Assembly (NCBI GenBank): GCA_021502835.1
Contig: JAKFGP010000059.1
Span: 124,001 to 188,000 of the forward strand
Source of the DNA: Streptomyces thinghirensis
GTDB lineage: Bacteria > Actinomycetota > Actinomycetia > Streptomycetales > Streptomycetaceae
Length of the DNA: 64,000 nucleotides
Direction of reading: 5' to 3'
Below, piece by piece: positions 58,927-64,000 of this stretch (its first letter is position 1; every line of letters starts with the position of its first letter). The translations under genes and the position numbers were made by a program. Under the pieces are notes generated by a model. That model had not been told where the DNA came from and searched no databases. It was given only the letters and a program-made list of their open reading frames with translations.

Positions 58927-61534
58927 ATGTCCGTCAGCAGACGCGCACTCCTCGGCACCGGCGCCCTGGCCCTCGGAACGGCAGCACTGGGCGGACCGCT
59001 CGCCCCTACGCGTCGGCCGCCACGTCACGGCCGACCGGGCCACTCGTGCCCGAAGCCTTCCGGAAGCTGCCCGCCGGCAGCGTCACCGCACGCGGGTGGC
59101 TCGCCGGTCAGCTCCGACTCCAACTCGACGGCCTGTGCGGCCAGTACGAGAACCTGTCCCATTTCCTCGACTTCTCCGGCCACCGGCTGGGTGCACCCGG
59201 AGCGCGGCGCGTGGGAGGAGGTGCCGTACTGGTTGCGCGGCTACGTGCCCCTGGCCATCGCCACCGGAGACCGGCACGCACTGGCGCGCTCGAGCGCGTG
59301 GATCGACGCGATCCTGGCCACCCGGCAGAGCGACGGCTTCTTCGGGCCGCGCGCCCTGCGCACGTCCCTCAACGGCGGGCCGGACTTCTGGCCGTTCCTG
59401 CCTCTGCTCCAGGCGCTGCGCACCTACGAGGAGTACACGGGCGACGAGCGGGTCGTGCCCTTCCTCGTCCGGTTCCTGCGCTTCATGAACGCCCAGGGCC
59501 CCGGGGCCTTCGACACCAGCTGGGTCCCCTACCGCTGGGGGCGACGGCCTCGACGTCGCCGTCTGGCTCCACCGCCGCACCGGCGAGCCGTTCCTCCTGG
59601 ACCTGGCCGCCAAGATGCACACCCTGGGCGCCGACTGGACGGGTCCCACGCCCTCCCGGCACAACGTCAACATCGCCCAGGGCTTCCGGGAGCCCGCCCA
59701 GTACGCGCAGGTGACCGGCGACGCGGAGCTGACCAGGGCCACCTACCGGGCCTACGACAGGGTCATGGACGTCTACGGACAGTTCCCGGGCGGCGGCATG
59801 GCCGGTGACGAGAACTACCGGCCCGGCTTCACCGACCCCCGGCAGGGCTTCGAGACCTGCGGCATCGTCGAGTTCATGGCCAGCCACGAACTGCTCACCA
59901 GGATCACCGGCGACCCCGTCTGGGCGGACCGCTGCGAGGATCTCGCGTTCAACATGCTGCCCGCCTCACTCGACCCCCAGGGCAGGGCCATCCACTACAT
60001 CACCAGCGCCAACAGCGTCGACCTCGACAACAGGCCCAAGACCCAGGGGCAGTTCCAGAACGGCTTCGCCATGCAGGCCTTCAGCCCGCCGTCGACCAGT
60101 ACCGCTGCTGCCCACACAACTACGGCATGGGCTGGCCCCTACTTCACCGAGGAACTGTGGCTGGCCACCCCGGACGGCGGACTGGCCGCGTCGATGTACG
60201 CACCGAGCCGGGTCCGCGCGCGGTCGCGGGGAACACGACGGTGACCGTCACCGAGGACACCGGCTACCCCTTCACCGAGACCGTCACCCTGACCGTGTCC
60301 ACCCCGCGCCCGGTCCCATTCCCGCTGCGGCTGCGCGTGCCCGGCTGGTGCGACCGACCGGAGCTACGCGTCAACGGCCGGTCCGTGGCCGCGTCGGACG
60401 GCCCCGCCTGGGCCGCCGTCGAGCGAACCTGGCGCGACGGCGACGCGGGTGACCCTGCGTCTCCCCCAGCGGACGACGCTGCGCCACTGGCCCGAGCAGC
60501 ACGACGCCGTCAGCGTCCAGCACGGCCCCCTCACCTACTCCCCTCAAGATCGGTGAACGGTACGAGGCGCTACGCGGGGCGACGACACCTTCCCCGAGTA
60601 CGAGGTGCACGCGACCTCGTCGTGGAACTACGGCCTCACTCCGACGCCCCGGCCGGCCCTCACACGCGACGACGGGCCGGTCCCCCGACAAACCCGTCCA
60701 CCCGTAGTCGTCCGGCCCCAAGACCCCCGAACCCCGGCGCAACAAACAGGGACAACAACGAGCGGGTGGGCCCCCCACCAACCCCCACCCCCACCCCGAA
60801 CACTCATCGAACCCCCCAACCCCCCACCCCCCCACCAGAACAATCCCCAAACAAAACAACAAAACCACCCCCCCCTCCCCCAACCGGCACCCCCCGTTCA
60901 CCCATGAAACGGTCCCGGTCCGCATGACCGCCGAAGCCCGGCGCATCGAACAGTGGATCGCGGACGACGAGCGGGTGGTGGCGCCCCTACAACCCGGCCC
61001 GGCCCGCAGCGACGCCCCCGTGGAGACCGTCACCCTCGTCCCGATGGGCGCGGCGCGGCTGCGCATCACCGCCTTCCCACGGCCGACCCGGACGGCCGGC
61101 CCTGGACCCCCGGAACCGCCCTTCCGGCGGATCCAGAACAAGCACAGCGGCAAGGTCCTCGCCGTCGACGGCATGTCCCTGGACAACAGCGCACGCGTCG
61201 TGCAGTTCAACAACTCCGGCACCAGCGACCATGCCTGGCAGCTCGTGGACCGAGGCGAGGGCTGGTACCTGATCCTGCAACGGCAACAGCGGCAAGGTCC
61301 TCGGCGTCGACGGCATGTCCACCGCCGACAGCGCCCTGGTCGTCCAGTACGAGGACAACGGCACCGCCGACCACCTGTGGGCCCCGCTGGACGACGGGGA
61401 CGGCATGGTACCGCGTCCGCAACAAGCACAGCGGCAAGGTCCTCGGCATCGCCGGCATGTCGACGGCGAACAGCGCCCAGGTCGTCCAGTTCACCGACAA
61501 CGGTACGGCCGACCACCTGTGGAGGTTCCTGTGA
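58927..61534 (+). CDS. Secreted GH127-family enzyme with C-terminal ricin-type lectin (CBM13-like) domain
   Basis: About 850 residues in composite frames. The Tat-like signal SRRALLGTGALALGTAALGG suggests export in folded form. The GH127 (DUF1680) domain reads GWLAGQLRLQLDGLCGQYEN, ERGAWEEVPYWLRGYVPLAI, NGGPDFWPFLPLLQALRTYE, HNVNIAQGFREPAQYAQVTG, DPRQGFETCGIVEFMASHEL with the Cys/Glu metal ligands, and YRCCPHNYGMGWP (frame-split) with the Cys pair. RVPGWCDRPELRVNGRSV lies in the beta-sandwich. After an odd C/A-rich stretch the domain resumes (TAEARRIEQWIADDERVVAP, LVPMGAARLRITAFP). Three ricin-type repeats (SGKVLAVDGMS, SGKVLGVDGMS, SGKVLGIAGMS) end it. GH127 founding members are beta-L-arabinofuranosidases. 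ATG 58927 follows GGAG. Confidence 0.85.
60690..60905 (+). other. Strand-biased C/A-rich low-complexity block inside the GH127 gene
   Basis: For about 200 bases the plus strand is almost only C and A, most extreme at 60785-60890, with runs of C up to nine and A up to four. The translated reading in this block (APHQPPPPPRTLIEPPNPPP and similar) has no place in GH127 proteins. Those normally go straight from the NYGL region to a TAxxRRIxxW segment. GH127 homology resumes at about 60905. It is either an inserted low-complexity sequence or a base-calling/assembly artefact. The minus strand would have many G runs able to form G-quadruplexes. Confidence 0.8.
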
Positions 61535-61629
61535 CCGACTGACGGCGCGGCGCAGCGGCAATGCTGCGGGCAGCACCCCGCGCCGGTACGACAGGGCGCG
61601 GGGTCGGTGCCGCGAGTGGGCGCCGTCGT

Positions 61630-62187
61630 TCAGCGGGCCCGATCGACGACGGCGCCGACGATCGCGGCCACTTCCGCGCGGTCAGTGGGCCGGAGGTCGA
61701 CGGAGTTGTGGATGGAGAGTCCTTCGATCAGCGCGTCGAGGGCCCGCGCGGTGAGCGGGTCGAAGTGTCTGGCCAGCGAGTCCCGGCTGGCTTGCATCCA
61801 GGACCGCATGACGGCGCGCACCTCGGGGTGGCGGGTGGCGAAGGCGTAGAGCTCGTAGCCGAGCAGGAGATTGTGGTCGGTCCCCCACACTTTCCCGCAG
61901 ATGATCTCGACGACCGCGTCCTGCGCCTCCCGGGGCGACCGGGCCGCCTCCAGGAGGGCTCCGTAGCGCGTGGAGACGGTCTCGGCGTGCCGGGTGAAGG
62001 CGTCGGTGAGCAGGTGCTGCATGTCGTCGAAGTAGTAGGTGAGTGAGCCCAGCGGCACCCCGGCCGCGTCGGCGATCTTGCGGAAGGTCACTTTGATGGC
62101 GCCCTGCTCGGCGATGACGTCGAGCGCGGCGTCGAGGATGCGTTCGCGGCGCCGGGGGTCGTTGGGGCCGCGGGTGCTGCCTGTCAT
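61630..62187 (-). CDS. TetR-family transcriptional regulator, intact
   Basis: One unbroken frame of 185 residues: MTGSTRGPNDPRRRERILDA, ALDVIAEQGAIKVTFRKIAD, AAGVPLGSLTYYFDDMQHLL (helix-turn-helix with the TYYF recognition helix), then a helical core ending DRAEVAAIVGAVVDRAR. Start ATG at 62187 is chosen over upstream codons because it leaves the operator-like palindrome outside the gene. Divergent from an MFS transporter gene, so it very likely represses that transporter and itself, with the transported compound as inducer. Confidence 0.9.
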   Translation of the reverse strand: MTGSTRGPNDPRRRERILDAALDVIAEQGAIKVTFRKIADAAGVPLGSLTYYFDDMQHLLTDAFTRHAETVSTRYGALLEAARSPREAQDAVVEIICGKVWGTDHNLLLGYELYAFATRHPEVRAVMRSWMQASRDSLARHFDPLTARALDALIEGLSIHNSVDLRPTDRAEVAAIVGAVVDRAR

Positions 62188-62214
62188 CGCCGTTGTCTGC
62201 CTTGTCTTCTCGGA

Positions 62215-62254
62215 CACCCACCCAGTGTGTACATTTGTGCATACTCGGTGGGTG
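62215..62254. promoter_or_regulatory. Operator-like palindrome between tetR and MFS genes
   Basis: Two 18-base arms (62215-62232 and 62237-62254) separated by 4 bases are complementary at 15 of 18 positions. The arms include CACCCACC at the left end and GGTGGGTG at the right end. The centre holds GTACATTTGTGCAT, a less GC-rich segment. Size and position are those of a TetR dimer-of-dimers or single operator overlapping divergent promoters. Confidence 0.65.
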
Positions 62255-62307
62255 CGGGGACTCGTTGCCTGCCTGTCCATTCTGTCGAGTGCCAGCGGAG
62301 CCCCTTC

Positions 62308-63518
62308 TTGATAGACCGCGCCGTGCGCCGACGCCGTCGGGCGTTGTTCCTGTTCTTCTTCCTCAACGGCATCGCCATGTCCTCCTGGGTCACGCGCACG
62401 CCGGACATCCGTGATCACCTGGGGGTGTCCACCGGGCAGATGGGGCTGGTGCTCTTCGGCCTGTCGGTCGGCTCCATGGCCGGCATCCTGTGTTCCGGCC
62501 GCTTCGTGTCGAAGTTCGGCACCAGGCCCGTAACGGCACTCGCGGCCCTGTTGGTCATCGCGAGCGTGGTCATCGTCGGGGTCGGCAGCGCCTCGCCTCC
62601 GCACCGCTGGTCACACGCGGGACTGTGCGTGTTCGGCACGGGGATCGGGTCGGGTGAGGTGGCGATCAACGTGGACGGTGCCGACGTGGAACGGATCACC
62701 GGCACGGCGGTTCTCCCCACGCTGCACGGATGCTTCAGCCTGGGGACCGTCATCGGAGGCCTGGCCGGCATGGCGGCCACCCGCCGCGTCGTTCCCCGCC
62801 CACTGGCACCTGGCTGCAGTCGCCGTGGTGGCGACCGCGCTCTTCACCTACGCCATCGGTGCCGTCCCCGCCCGGACCGGAATCCGCACCGCACCGCCTG
62901 CTTCGGACACCGCGCAGCGTTCGAGGGTCGCGGGTGTGGCGGGACCGTAGGCTCCTGCTGATCGGGGCCATCGTGCTGGCCATGGCTCTCGCCGAGGGCG
63001 CCGCCAACGACTGGCTGCCGCTGCTCATGGTCGACGGCCACGGGCTCGACGCAGCACCGCGGCCGGCTCGCTCGTCTACGTGGGGTTCGCCGCGGCGATG
63101 ACGCTGGGGCGCTTCAGCGGCACGTTCTTCCTCAACCGTTACGGCCGGGCGACTGTCGTGCGGGCCAGCGCGATCTCCGGCGCCATCGGCCTGTCCCTGG
63201 TCATCTTCTCCGACAACGCCGTCGTGGCGGCAGCCGCCGTCCTCTTCTGGGGGCTGGGCGCGTCCCTGGGCTTCCCGGTGGCCCTGTCCGCCGCCCCGGG
63301 TGATTCGGGGCCCGACCAGACCGCCCGTGTCGATCTCGTGGCAACGATCGGCTACATCCGCCTTCTTGGTGGGCCCGCCCGCTCTCGGCTTCCTGGGCGA
63401 CCACTACGGATTGCGTTCGGCGATGGTGGTGGTGCTGGCGTTCGTCGCCATGGCCGTCTTCGTGGCCCCTGCCGCCGGCGCCTCTTCAGTCGCGCGCGCT
63501 CGGCGGCGGTCAGGTTGA
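62308..63518 (+). CDS. MFS transporter (YbjJ-like), frameshifted
   Basis: About 400 residues with roughly twelve membrane segments: [134 protein letters not shown] and [20 protein letters not shown]. The [13 protein letters not shown] loop is typical of YbjJ-like MFS proteins. Start TTG 62308 with AGCGGAG upstream is the best-placed; an ATG upstream would run through the operator. Four or so indels. Substrate unknown; regulated by the adjacent TetR. Confidence 0.8.
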
Positions 63519-63620
63519 TCGGGCAAGCCGGCGCAACGGGCATGACAGACAGGCCGATCGGGAGAACGCGGAGTACGACGGGTCTCAGCCCTCCGGGCCT
63601 GCGCCGATATCCAACAGGAC

Positions 63621-64000
63621 TCAGCCTTCCGCGACCGCTGACTCGATCAGGGACAGCGTCCGGTTGTCGGCGTCCAGGTGTGCGCGGACGCCGATGGGCA
63701 GCGGCAGGTTCGGTGAGGTGTGACCGAAGTCGACCTGTGCGAGAACCGGGATGTCACGTCGGCCCAGGACATCGAGTACCACGTCGCGTAGCTCTGCGCG
63801 CTGTCCGCCACCCTCGTGGGGAGTGATCTCGGTCGGGATGCCGACCACCATGCCGGCGATCCGGTCCAGCACACCGGACAGCCGCAAGGTGTGCAGGTCG
63901 TTCCAGATTCGCGAGACCGGCCGCTGCAGCTCCTCCCAGAACAACACGGCGCCCGCGAACCGTTCGGGGGCCGGCGCGGGCTGGTGTCGCCTGCAGTAGG
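63621..64000 (-). CDS. LD-carboxypeptidase (S66/MccF-like), C-terminal part
   Basis: The C-terminal about 125 residues are visible, running in from the right edge: ERFAGAVLFWEELQRPVSRI, WNDLHTLRLSGVLDRIAGMV, VGIPTEITPHEGGG, DIPVLAQVDFGHTSPNLPLP (catalytic histidine in FGHT), IGVRAHLDADNRTLSLIESA, then stop. S66 peptidases cleave the LD bond in cell-wall peptides or inactivate peptide-nucleotide antibiotics. The part with the nucleophile serine lies outside the window. One frame, no indels seen. Confidence 0.85.
   Translation of the reverse strand, partial: YCRRHQPAPAPERFAGAVLFWEELQRPVSRIWNDLHTLRLSGVLDRIAGMVVGIPTEITPHEGGGQRAELRDVVLDVLGRRDIPVLAQVDFGHTSPNLPLPIGVRAHLDADNRTLSLIESAVAEG

Noticed and set aside
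1..64000. CRISPR arrays, rRNA or tRNA genes, and replication origins
   Set aside because: No regularly spaced repeats, no cloverleaf-like sequences with a GGTTCGAATCC-type arm and no rRNA-like conserved stretches were seen on either strand.

Overview
The window is high-GC actinobacterial DNA, almost certainly Streptomyces or a close relative. The support is a hybrid polyketide/peptide synthase, the overlapping DUF2617-DUF4247-DUF350-aminopropyltransferase cassette, a SpoIIE-type phosphatase next to a STAS protein, and LacI-controlled secreted glycosidases. A dominating feature is that most genes are broken by single-base insertions or deletions while their protein signal continues in another frame. 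This affects unrelated housekeeping-type genes as well as the synthases, so I read it mainly as consensus sequence error. Gene ends below are therefore often composites of two or three frames, and boundaries marked approximate are inferred from domain content.

Region 1 (1-18.4 kb, minus strand) is a trans-AT type hybrid PKS-NRPS with no acyltransferase domain in any module. In biosynthetic order it reads: an N-terminal segment with a weak SagB/McbC-like FMN-oxidoreductase motif, ACP, KS-DH-KR-ACP, KS-KR-ACP, a non-elongating KS0-DH-ACP, KS-ACP, then (after a 4-base GTGA gene overlap) C-A-PCP-KS running off the left edge. The adenylation domain has a glycine-like pocket. The KR module followed by KS0-DH is a textbook dehydrating bimodule. 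Region 2 (18.7-22.1 kb, plus strand) carries a type II thioesterase, an amidase and a Sfp/EntD-like phosphopantetheinyl transferase, a plausible accessory set. Remnants of IS256-type and IS5-type transposases bracket the transferase. The product of the cluster cannot be named from this window.

Region 3 (22.7-46.7 kb) is a mosaic of ordinary Streptomyces genes: APH-fold kinase, beta-hydroxyacid dehydrogenase, Imm49-like protein, the DUF2617/DUF4247/DUF350/speE operon, alpha/beta hydrolases, DCC protein, RibD-like reductase, AraC and HxlR regulators, GNAT, glyoxalase-fold protein, DUF385 protein, YbdK-like ligase, phosphatase/STAS pair, DUF899, a lipoprotein and a quinone oxidoreductase. Several genes are truly truncated rather than only frameshifted: an M20 amidohydrolase, an MFS C-terminus abutting a transcriptional-activator C-terminus, and a multicopper oxidase lacking its first cupredoxin domain. 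An IS30-type remnant is also present.

Region 4 (46.9-61.5 kb) is a coherent glycan-utilisation locus: a secreted PA14-GH2-LamG glycosidase, a convergent operon for a YtfQ/YtfR/YtfT/YjfF-type furanose ABC transporter plus a secreted GH43 enzyme, a LacI regulator, and a secreted GH127 enzyme with a ricin-type lectin tail. Four near-identical palindromes (consensus TTNCAACGTTGNAA) precede the GH2 gene, the transporter operon, the lacI gene and the GH127 gene, which argues for one autoregulated regulon acting on arabinofuranose- or galactofuranose-containing glycans. The GH127 gene contains a strange strand-biased C/A-only stretch. Region 5 (61.6-64 kb) has a TetR/MFS divergent pair with a clear operator palindrome and the 3' end of an LD-carboxypeptidase gene.
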